From assembly GCA_023457875.1 (NCBI GenBank), contig JAEXBC010000267.1, positions 1-7,043 of the forward strand: DNA of 7,043 nucleotides, read 5' to 3'. Made by a program: the position numbers and the translations under genes. Shown one piece after another: positions 1 to 4,842 of this stretch. The stretch comes from Bacillota bacterium. GTDB taxonomy: Bacteria; Bacillota; Clostridia; Lachnospirales; Cellulosilyticaceae. Below the pieces are notes generated by a model, which saw only the letters and a list, made by a program, of their open reading frames with translations, was not told the DNA's origin and did no database searches. The stretch's first letter is position 1. Each line of letters begins with the position of its first letter.

Positions 1-395
1 GTGCACTAACAGATAAAGGCCCATTTTACCATGGGACAAAGGCAGATTTGAAAGTTGGTGATTTTCTGATAGCGGGTGGAAATTCAAATTACAAACCTGG
101 GCTTAAAATGAACCATATTTATTTCACTGCTAATGTCAATGGGGCAGGTCTTGCAGCAGCATTAGCAAAAGGAAAAGGAAGAGAACGCGTTTATATAGTA
201 GAACCTACAGGTGAATTTGAAAACGACCCAAATGTTACTGACAAAAAGTTCCCTGGTAACTTAACGCGTTCTTATCGCTCACAAGAACCTTTAAAAATTA
301 TTGGTGAAGAAACAGAGTGGACGAAACCGACAGCTACTAAGCGACGAGAATGGCATGAAAATTTAGCTAAAAACAAAGGCGATATTATTAACTAA
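1..395 (+). CDS. arr: NAD+--rifampin ADP-ribosyltransferase Arr, 5'-truncated by window edge
   Basis: Arr inactivates rifamycins in the cytoplasm by moving ADP-ribose from NAD+ to the drug. The reading frame is open from base 3, so the TTG at 48 is not the real start. The 130 visible residues contain GPFYHGTKADL, HIYFTA, VYIVEPTGEFENDPN and KFPGN, all typical of Arr. The catalytic His, Tyr and Asp known from mycobacterial Arr (H19, Y49, D84) match visible residues 10, 40 and 75 at a constant offset of nine. This means only about nine N-terminal codons lie outside the window and the enzyme looks intact. The stop is TAA at 393-395. No clear terminator follows. The neighbours downstream are recombination scars, which suggests a mobile or recently rearranged setting. 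Family assignment is firm; activity is inferred. Confidence 0.93.
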   Translation, partial: ALTDKGPFYHGTKADLKVGDFLIAGGNSNYKPGLKMNHIYFTANVNGAGLAAALAKGKGRERVYIVEPTGEFENDPNVTDKKFPGNLTRSYRSQEPLKIIGEETEWTKPTATKRREWHENLAKNKGDIIN

Positions 396-422
396 ACACA
401 TTTAATGGTGTGATAGTTGAAG

Positions 423-552
423 GTCGATATGTTCCCGCCTACCGATAGTGCCAAAAACGTAGTGGATATGTTTCCGAGAACGGATACGCTCAAATGACAT
501 TCATTCTGTCCTCTCGAGCCACGTTGAAACTGTAGTGAAGCTGAGCAGATAA
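423..552 (+). pseudogene. Scar of the 3' end of an rlmCD/rumA-type 23S rRNA (uracil-5-)-methyltransferase gene
   Basis: Seen: frame 423 reads VDMFPPTDSAKN, then VVDMFPRTDTLK and a stop at 495. A second frame from 520 reads HVETVVKLSR and stops at 550-552. RumA/RlmCD-family methyltransferases normally end in one continuous motif of the form VDMFPxTxHVETVVxLSR. Here the two halves are separated by 37 nt (483-519), which shifts the frame, and the VDMFP half is present twice, 39 nt apart. No methyltransferase catalytic core is present, so this is not a gene. The 3' end of rumA is a known insertion site for integrative conjugative elements, so the segment most likely marks old attachment-site junctions. 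That last step is inference. Confidence 0.68.
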
Positions 553-742
553 AACCTAGTAATATCAAAGCTTAGAGCGATTATGCTTTAAGCCTTTTAG
601 TGTGTTTTGGGGCGAATTTAGGGCGAATTATATGTTCCCAAACGGTAGGGGGTACACTATTTGGCGTAATCCAGTAGTTACGCGTAAAAGTGTAATATAA
701 CGCAAAAAGGTATGTAAAGTCTTGGTGTATATAGGTTTTGCT
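553..742. other. Non-coding stretch between the rlmCD scar and the IS remnant
   Basis: No gene is supported here. The only open frame is on the minus strand (581-772); it has no ribosome site and its N-terminal part lies over the degenerate IS tail. Its last residues, IRPKFAPKHTKRLKA, faintly recall the low-complexity tails of some tyrosine integrases, but this is too weak to call. A short tandem repeat sits at 610-631. The last ~50 bases may be further decayed transposase sequence: TQKG around 693-704 recalls TQKE in the intact copy. Confidence 0.5.
610..631. repeat. Short tandem direct repeat (two 11-bp units)
   Basis: GGGCGAATTTA at 610-620 is followed directly by GGGCGAATTAT at 621-631, matching at nine of eleven bases. 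It lies about 60 bp beyond the rlmCD-type stop codon. Integrase arm-binding sites are often short direct repeats near an attachment site, so that role is possible but unproven. Confidence 0.45.
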
Positions 743-945
743 GAATGAGATTAAATTAAGTATAGTAGGCAATATATTTTTGATACGACATAGAGCTAAT
801 ACCTAACTGAATAGGCGGAAGAAAATTGGGGTAAGGGGAGATTATATCCATTTATAAAGAAGAAATACATATTTGTTGCAAATTAGAGAGTAATTGTTTG
901 AAAATTCTTTGATTAGGGTATAAAATCGAGTTAGAAGCGAAAGTG
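743..945 (+). mobile_element. Decayed right end of a second copy of the same insertion sequence
   Basis: Bases 773-945 align over the same length (173 bp) with 2418-2590, the right end of the intact IS downstream; by eye roughly three quarters of positions agree. The aligned part starts with the transposase C-terminus YIFDTT and its TAG stop (791-793), then runs through the non-coding tail to the shared end GTTAGAAGCGAAAGTG. Upstream (743-772) the transposase frame is still traceable as IKYSRQ against LKYNKK in the intact copy, but it contains in-frame stops TGA and TAA. The two copies diverge right after 945 and 2590. That places the element's right end there and shows that an older, now truncated copy lay beside the present one. 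Confidence 0.85.
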
Positions 946-1047
946 CTCCTAATAAGTAGTTCAACACCATATTATGAATTATTTATTGTGTGTTTTTTAG
1001 ATTGATGAAGAGTCAATATGTGTTAGAAAAATCTCTTGATATTAATG
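946..1047. other. Spacer between the old IS right end and the intact IS
   Basis: About 100 AT-rich bases with no recognisable gene. A GTG-started 60-codon frame from 990 runs through the terminator hairpin and the transposase promoter and has no ribosome site, so it is not called. This stretch is either the old insertion-site DNA or the true left end of the intact element. Confidence 0.4.
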
Positions 1048-1106
1048 AGGACTTTCGGACCAAATTTAAGTTTTATTATAAAATTCAAGGTCTGGAAGTC
1101 CTTTTT
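1048..1106 (+). terminator. Rho-independent terminator upstream of the transposase promoter
   Basis: AGGACTTTCGGACC (1048-1061) pairs with GGTCTGGAAGTCCT (1089-1102) over 14 positions, with two G-U wobbles and no mismatch. A run of five T (1102-1106) follows. The 27-nt loop can fold further, AGTTTTA against TAAAATT. The T run is only on the + strand side, so it would stop transcription entering from the left just before the transposase promoter. Insertion sequences often carry such a block against read-in expression of the transposase. Confidence 0.75.
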
Positions 1107-1144
1107 GTAAATGTTGTAAATTCGCAGTTTTTCATCTCACATTA

Positions 1145-1173
1145 TTGCCTTCATGACCAAGATCTTTTATAAT
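1145..1173 (+). promoter_or_regulatory. Sigma-A type promoter for the transposase
   Basis: A -35 box TTGCCT (1145-1150), a 17-nt spacer and a perfect -10 box TATAAT (1168-1173) precede the transposase ATG by 35 nt. Transcription would start near 1180 and give a short leader with the GAGGTG ribosome site at 1200-1205. It lies just downstream of the terminator hairpin, so the gene appears to rely on this promoter alone. Confidence 0.75.
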
Positions 1174-1208
1174 CATTTCTTGTATGAAAAACAACAACTG
1201 AGGTGAAA

Positions 1209-2438
1209 ATGGCTAAGAATTACTTAAACAAATTTATTAAATATGCAAAGAAGGTTTATTGTATTGAAGATGGGTTAAAAGCCCTCACAGATGAAAGAAA
1301 GAATCCCTCATATACTACTGGAGAGGTTATTCTACCAGTACTTTTAGGTTTTTTGTTAAGAATACAAAGTTTTAACGAACTAAAGTATAAAATCAGAAGT
1401 AATGATTTTAGCAGTATTATTTTTAGAAAAATGAAGCTACCTCAAATAGATACTATCAGAGATACCCTTAAGGTTATTGATAATCAAAGGCTTTATGAAA
1501 TGCATAATAAAATAATCAAGAGAGCAAAACGTAACAAAGTATTTGATAATGGTACCATAGATGGCTATGTGGTTGCTGCGATAGATGGCACTAAATTATT
1601 CGGTAGCTACAAGAAAAGTTGTGAAGAATGCTGTACGACCACAGCAAGGAACAAGAAAACTCAATATTTTCATAGTGCTGCATTTATGTCCTTAATAGGA
1701 AGAGATCCTAGACTTATTATAGACTTTGAGCTTTATAAAGGAAGTATGGATAGCAGTAAAAAAGATGAAGGAGAACTAACAGTTGCTAAAAGATTATTAA
1801 GTAGGGTGGCTAAAGAACATAAGTATACAATAGATGTAGTGGTTTATGATGCCTTGGCGTGTAATAGTAGCTGGATCAATCATTGCAAAGAAAATGAAGT
1901 TATTCCAGTTATTCATGTAAAGGATAATAATGTTACAAGTATTAAAGAAGTAAAGTCTAGAATTAATAAAAGTAATGTAAAAGAAGTTTGGCAAGATAAG
2001 AAAAGAGATTGTGAAGTGAAGGCATATCAAGAAGCATTTTATATGAATGAAGTGACTGGGCCACTTAGGTTTGTAAAGTTTAATAAGAAAACGAAGCAAG
2101 GTAAATATTCTCAAGTTATGATTGTTACTACTGATTTTAATATTCCACTTCAAACACTATATAAGATGATGCATAGAAGATGGGACATAGAGAATAGTTT
2201 ATTTAATAAGCTTAAGACATATGGTGCATTGGAGCATTGTTTCGTACATCACTTAAATGCAATTGAAGCTATTTTATATGTGATGAGTATAGCGACTAAT
2301 CTGATGCAATTATTTATTTTTAGAAGGCTAACAGGGAATCAAATAAAGCGATTGACACAAAAGGAAATAGTAAGATTATTAGAAAAAGAGCTCTACCTTT
2401 TGAAATATAATAAGAAGTATATTTTTGATACCACATAG
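1209..2438 (+). CDS. DDE transposase, IS4 superfamily
   Basis: The protein cuts and rejoins DNA at the ends of its IS. I start it at ATG 1209, which follows GAGGTG at 1200-1205; this gives 409 residues, a normal full length. The in-frame GTG at 1203 lies inside the ribosome site. The DDE catalytic set is visible. The first Asp is in AAIDGTKLFGS (about residue 126), the second in VVVYDALACN (about 214), and the Glu in RRWDIENSLFNKLKT (about 328), with lysines six and eight residues later. A cysteine cluster, SCEECC, sits about ten residues after the first Asp and could bind metal. The frame is intact with no stops, so the gene may be active. Its base composition is more AT-rich than that of the potassium genes downstream. 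The exact IS family is not certain. Confidence 0.92.
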   Translation: MAKNYLNKFIKYAKKVYCIEDGLKALTDERKNPSYTTGEVILPVLLGFLLRIQSFNELKYKIRSNDFSSIIFRKMKLPQIDTIRDTLKVIDNQRLYEMHNKIIKRAKRNKVFDNGTIDGYVVAAIDGTKLFGSYKKSCEECCTTTARNKKTQYFHSAAFMSLIGRDPRLIIDFELYKGSMDSSKKDEGELTVAKRLLSRVAKEHKYTIDVVVYDALACNSSWINHCKENEVIPVIHVKDNNVTSIKEVKSRINKSNVKEVWQDKKRDCEVKAYQEAFYMNEVTGPLRFVKFNKKTKQGKYSQVMIVTTDFNIPLQTLYKMMHRRWDIENSLFNKLKTYGALEHCFVHHLNAIEAILYVMSIATNLMQLFIFRRLTGNQIKRLTQKEIVRLLEKELYLLKYNKKYIFDTT

Positions 2439-2590
2439 TAGTCGGATTAACTGAATAGGAAGGGAGAATGTTGGGGTAAGGGGAAACTATACCCATTTAC
2501 AAGGAAGAAGTACATATTTTTGATAAGACGCGAGATAATTAATTGAAAATTCTTTAACTATAGTATAAAATCAAGTTAGAAGCGAAAGTG
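2418..2590 (+). repeat. Right-end direct repeat of the IS (partner of 773-945)
   Basis: This is the transposase C-terminal codons plus the non-coding right end of the intact IS. It shares TATATTTTTGATAC, TAACTGAATAGG, TTGGGGTAAGGGG, TGAAAATTCTTT and GTTAGAAGCGAAAGTG with the older copy upstream. The conserved non-coding blocks suggest the tail holds sequences needed for transposition. The two direct copies lie about 1.65 kb apart and could recombine to delete the transposase. Confidence 0.85.
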
Positions 2591-2925
2591 GTGGCTGAAT
2601 GGAACTTTGCAATAGATAAAAATGTCTCTAAACGGCGAACAAAAATCGATTATCTGTTTATAAAGGCATATCGTGTAGAGTCAGAGTTGGTTATGCTGGG
2701 CGAAACCGAAGGTGAAATTGATTTCCACAAAGTCCGCATTTATGACCGTGACCGTACTATTTGTGATGTGCTACGAAATATGAACAAGATGGATAAGGAG
2801 ATTTTTAATAAAGCGTACAGGGCTATGTAAAAGACCCGAAAAAGAATATACCCAATCTTATGGAATATGCGAAAGTTTTGCGCGTGCAAAAACGTGTAAA
2901 AGAATTGATTGGAGTGTGGTTGTAA
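2591..2925 (+). pseudogene. AbiEi-type antitoxin, truncated and frameshifted
   Basis: AbiEi is the antitoxin and autorepressor of the AbiE type IV toxin-antitoxin system. The remnant reads EWNFAIDKNVSKRRTKIDYL, then the hallmark VRIYDRDRTICDVLR and NKMDKEIFNKAYR. A one-base loss near 2820 then moves it into another frame: YVKDPKKNIPNLMEYAKVLR, ending KELIGVWL with TAA at 2923-2925. The N-terminal winged-helix half is missing; the coding similarity begins at the IS right end, so the IS or an associated deletion removed it. The stop overlaps the toxin ATG (TAATG), as in intact abiE operons. The GTG at 2588 that opens this frame is partly IS sequence and not a natural start. Confidence 0.85.
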
Positions 2926-2953
2926 TGGCAGATATAGCAGCGTCCGTTTTGGC

Positions 2954-2979
2954 AAAGCTTAGAAATAAAGCTTAGAAAT
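2954..2979 (+). repeat. 13-bp tandem duplication breaking the AbiEii frame
   Basis: AAAGCTTAGAAAT occurs at 2954-2966 and again, identically, at 2967-2979, followed by AAAGC. Removing one copy restores the frame from LAKLRNK into AKASGISYQQ, which matches the AbiEii family. This is a slippage-type duplication, in principle reversible. Confidence 0.92.
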
Positions 2980-3211
2980 AAAGCAAAGGCTTCTGGCATC
3001 AGTTATCAGCAGTGCCTACAGCTTTTTATGTAGGAAGAATTTTTGAGAAAACTCTCGAAATCAGGATATGATGATTTTCTTGTATTAAAAGGCGGGCTGT
3101 TTATCTACACGCTTACAAACTTTGAAAGCCGAGCCACCATTGATGTTGATTTCCTGCTCCGTGGATATTCAAATTCAGTAGACAATGTTAAGGATTTGAT
3201 TTGCAAAATCA

Positions 3212-3240
3212 TTGACACACCGACAGGAAACGATTATATC
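3212..3240 (+). promoter_or_regulatory. Candidate promoter for the Nudix-HD operon, inside the AbiEii remnant
   Basis: A perfect -35 TTGACA (3212-3217) is followed after exactly 17 nt by TATATC (3235-3240), a four-of-six match to the -10 box that lacks its final T. The start would be near 3247, about 75 nt before the Nudix ATG. The sequence also encodes conserved-looking AbiEii residues (IDT, DYI), so it may be chance. No better candidate was seen before 3324. Confidence 0.35.
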
Positions 3241-3323
3241 GAGATGACTGCAAATCTGATACTATACATTGCGGTACATGGAAAACATAGTTTGTTTAAA
3301 ATTTGAGGAAAAAGGTGGTTAAA

Positions 3324-3896
3324 ATGGAGATTCTGGATGTTGTTGATGAATGCGGAAATCCGACAGGAGAAACAGTAGAACGAGAACGAGCTCATGAGAA
3401 AGGCATAATGCACAGAACATCTCATGTATGGCTTCTCAGAAAAAAACAGGGTAAGGTTCAGATTTTGCTTCAGAAAAGATGTGAAACCAAAGAATCTTTC
3501 CCAGGCTGTTATGACATTTCAAGTGCCGGTCACATTCCTGCAGGAATGGATTTTGTCGAATCAGCCATTAGAGAGTTGCAAGAGGAACTCGGTATTTCAG
3601 CTTCTGATGATGAACTTATATTCTGTGGAGACAGAACTGTAATATGGGATGACTGTTTTTATGGAAAGCCTTTTCATGACAGGCAGTATTCGCGAGTATT
3701 CATTTTGTGGAGGGACATTGATGAAGAAAAATTTATACTTCAAAAAGAAGAAATTGATAGTGTGCTTTGGATGAATCTTGATGAGTGCATTTCAGCTATC
3801 GAGAATAACCGAATAAGGCACTGCATTTATCCTGGTGAGCTGAAAATGGTAAGGGATGCTTGTGGAAGCAAGGAAAAACTTATAATTAAACTTTAG
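3324..3896 (+). CDS. Nudix hydrolase, isopentenyl-diphosphate-isomerase-like subgroup
   Basis: Nudix enzymes cleave nucleoside diphosphates linked to another group; the substrate here is unknown. I start at ATG 3324, five bases after AAAGGTGG at 3311-3318, rather than TTG 3303; this gives 190 residues. The N-terminus EILDVVDECGNPTGE and the stretch IMHRTSHVWLL, then LLQKR, resemble the IDI/YfcD-like branch. The Nudix box spans residues 69-91: GHIPAGMDFVES followed by AIRELQEELGI. The metal-binding core REL-x-EE-x-G is complete, but box position 7, usually Glu, is Met75. The C-terminal part has no other domain. Only 16 nt separate it from the HD-domain gene, so the two are probably co-transcribed. 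A house-cleaning role is a reasonable guess, not shown. Confidence 0.9.
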   Translation: MEILDVVDECGNPTGETVERERAHEKGIMHRTSHVWLLRKKQGKVQILLQKRCETKESFPGCYDISSAGHIPAGMDFVESAIRELQEELGISASDDELIFCGDRTVIWDDCFYGKPFHDRQYSRVFILWRDIDEEKFILQKEEIDSVLWMNLDECISAIENNRIRHCIYPGELKMVRDACGSKEKLIIKL

Positions 3897-3912
3897 AAAG
3901 GAAGGGTTGAAG

Positions 3913-4515
3913 ATGGAACATATTACAAGAGAAGAGGCGTTTGCTTTACTAAAGAAGTATAATAAGGATTCTTTTCATATCCAGCATGCACTGACAGTTG
4001 AGGCTGTAATGAAGTGGTTTGCCAATGAATTAGGATATGGAGATGATGCAGAATATTGGGGAGTTGTTGGATTATTACATGATATCGATTTTGAAGTATA
4101 TCCTGAGGAACATTGCATTAAGGCACCAGAGTTGTTGCGGGAAGGTGGCGTAAGTGAAGATATTATCCACAGTGTTGTTTCTCATGGGTATGGTATTACC
4201 GTAGGATGTGGGGTTACAATTGATGTTTCTCCTGAGCATGAGATGGAAAAAGTACTCTTTGCTGTAGACGAGCTAACAGGTCTTATCTGGGCAGCTGCTC
4301 TTATGCGTCCTTCAAAAAGCACTAAGGATATGGAACTGAAATCTCTTAAGAAAAAATACAAGAGCAAAAGCTTTGCTGCTGGTTGCTCACGAGAAGTAAT
4401 CGAGCGTGGTGCAAATCAACTTGGATGGGAACTTGATAAAATTCTGGAAATGACACTTCAAGCTATGGTTGCCAGCGAAGATATTATCAAACAGCAAATG
4501 GAAATCAATCTGTAA
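3913..4515 (+). CDS. HD-domain metal-dependent phosphohydrolase
   Basis: HD proteins use a His/Asp metal site to hydrolyse phosphate esters, often in nucleotides. I start at ATG 3913, six bases after AAAGGAAGGG (3897-3906); TTG 3907 is less likely. The 200-residue protein shows the metal set in order: H25 (FHIQHALTVE), H56-D57 (VGLLHDIDFE) and D119 (FAVDELTGLI), with H86 and H91 in IIHSVVSHGYG as likely extra ligands. It is a single soluble domain with no signal peptide and no fused sensor or nuclease part. It sits 16 nt after the Nudix gene, suggesting a shared substrate or pathway. It is followed by a long hairpin terminator. Substrate unknown. Confidence 0.88.
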   Translation: MEHITREEAFALLKKYNKDSFHIQHALTVEAVMKWFANELGYGDDAEYWGVVGLLHDIDFEVYPEEHCIKAPELLREGGVSEDIIHSVVSHGYGITVGCGVTIDVSPEHEMEKVLFAVDELTGLIWAAALMRPSKSTKDMELKSLKKKYKSKSFAAGCSREVIERGANQLGWELDKILEMTLQAMVASEDIIKQQMEINL

Positions 4516-4601
4516 ACTTTACTTATACCTTCAATTCTGGGCACGTTGAGTGCGTAGTATTAATATCAAGGTTTGAGAAATAAAGATCTTAAAATGCTTA
4601 T

Positions 4602-4684
4602 AAATAAAGGGCTTCCAGACATTAATCCTTTCTCTCGGCTATTTTGCCTGAGATGATCATGTCAGGAAGCCCTTATTTTTATTG
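4602..4684 (+). terminator. Large hairpin terminator after the Nudix-HD operon, probably bidirectional
   Basis: The arm at 4602-4622 (AAATAAAGGGCTTCCAGACAT) pairs with 4659-4678; the core GGGCTTCC/GGAAGCCC is perfect and GACAT/ATGTC continues it past one A-A mismatch. The 3' side runs into TTATTTTTATT and the complementary strand also ends T-rich, so it could stop transcription both ways. The 36-nt loop holds a second hairpin, TCTCGGC (4633-4639) with GCCTGAGA (4646-4653, one bulge). The loop is larger than in an ordinary terminator. Confidence 0.78.
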
Positions 4685-4774
4685 TTTGCGGGAACATATT
4701 AACTCCCTAAAAGCGATAGGGTTGAGTTGAAAGATTAGATTTTGCCTTAATGAAAATTTAATACCATGAAGATG

Positions 4775-4837
4775 ACGTTAATACACACTTCATGCCTCCT
4801 ATGCAATAATTAACGTAAGAAATTACAAATGGAGGTA
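4775..4837 (+). promoter_or_regulatory. Leader of ktrB: inverted repeat and anti-Shine-Dalgarno segment
   Basis: ACGTTAAT (4775-4782) and ATTAACGT (4809-4816) form a perfect 8-bp inverted repeat with a 26-nt loop. Inside the loop, TGCCTCC (4793-4799) is complementary to GGAGGTA (4831-4837), which includes the ktrB Shine-Dalgarno, over seven positions with one G-U pair. The two pairings cross, so they would form a pseudoknot or be alternatives. Either translational control or a DNA operator (the inverted repeat) is possible; no ligand or regulator is identified. Confidence 0.4.
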
Positions 4838-4842
4838 GTGAT

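Larger units (their letters stand above)
1050..2590 (+). mobile_element. Insertion sequence, IS4-superfamily, about 1.5 kb; right end firm, left end tentative
   Basis: The element carries one transposase gene plus about 150 nt of non-coding tail. The right end at 2590 is set by the point where the copy at 743-945 and this copy stop matching. The left end is a guess: the reverse complement of the right end starts CACTTTCG, and the best partner on the left is GACTTTCG at 1050-1057, followed by patchy matches (AT-rich, including TTTTAT). If correct, the terminator stem lies in the left end. No target-site duplication is visible next to these borders. Either the left border is wrong or a rearrangement removed one flank. 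The right flank cuts straight into an AbiEi antitoxin remnant. Confidence 0.6.
2925..3306 (+). pseudogene. AbiEii-type nucleotidyltransferase toxin, multiply broken
   Basis: AbiEii toxins are DNA-polymerase-beta-like nucleotidyltransferases. The ATG at 2925 overlaps the antitoxin stop and reads MADIAASVLAKLRNK. A 13-bp tandem duplication then shifts the frame. With one copy removed it continues AKASGISYQQCLQLFM, meets an in-frame TAG (3031-3033) where the family usually has Gln, then EEFLRKLSKSGYDDFLVLKGGLFIYTLTNFESRATIDVDFLL. The KGG and DVD motifs of the nucleotidyltransferase fold remain. Family similarity ends near GNDYIEM (3246), after about 100 residues. The rest of a normal protein of nearly 300 residues is gone, and the frame closes at 3304-3306. 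No functional toxin can be made. Confidence 0.87.
4516..4842. other. Intergenic region: terminator, then potassium-operon leader
   Basis: These 327 bases hold no gene. They contain a long terminator hairpin (about 4602-4684) and then the leader of ktrB. In the leader, CCC at 4705-4707 could pair with GGG at 4690-4692 or at 4719-4721, both only about four base pairs. TTTAAT at 4757-4762 could be a -10 box but lacks a good -35 box at 16-18 nt. I see no conserved core of the c-di-AMP (ydaO) riboswitch that often precedes potassium transporters. Confidence 0.6.

Noticed and set aside
581..772. Minus-strand open frame of 63 codons
   Set aside because: No ribosome site; its N-terminal part lies over the IS remnant. 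The ending IRPKFAPKHTKRLKA recalls some integrase tails but is too short and low in complexity to call.
990..1172. 60-codon + frame before the transposase
   Set aside because: GTG start without a ribosome site, and it runs through the terminator hairpin and the transposase promoter.
1797..2153. 118-codon minus-strand frame inside the transposase
   Set aside because: Antisense shadow of a clear DDE transposase; no ribosome site or recognisable motif.
427..4697. Shared ATATGTTCCCGC-like 12-mer (about 427-438 and, inverted, near 4687-4697), with a 10-mer match near 630
   Set aside because: Matches of this length are expected by chance in 7 kb compared on both strands; the flanks do not match.
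4516..4842. c-di-AMP (ydaO/yuaA) riboswitch before ktrB
   Set aside because: Expected from knowledge of potassium genes, but its conserved core sequences are not visible.
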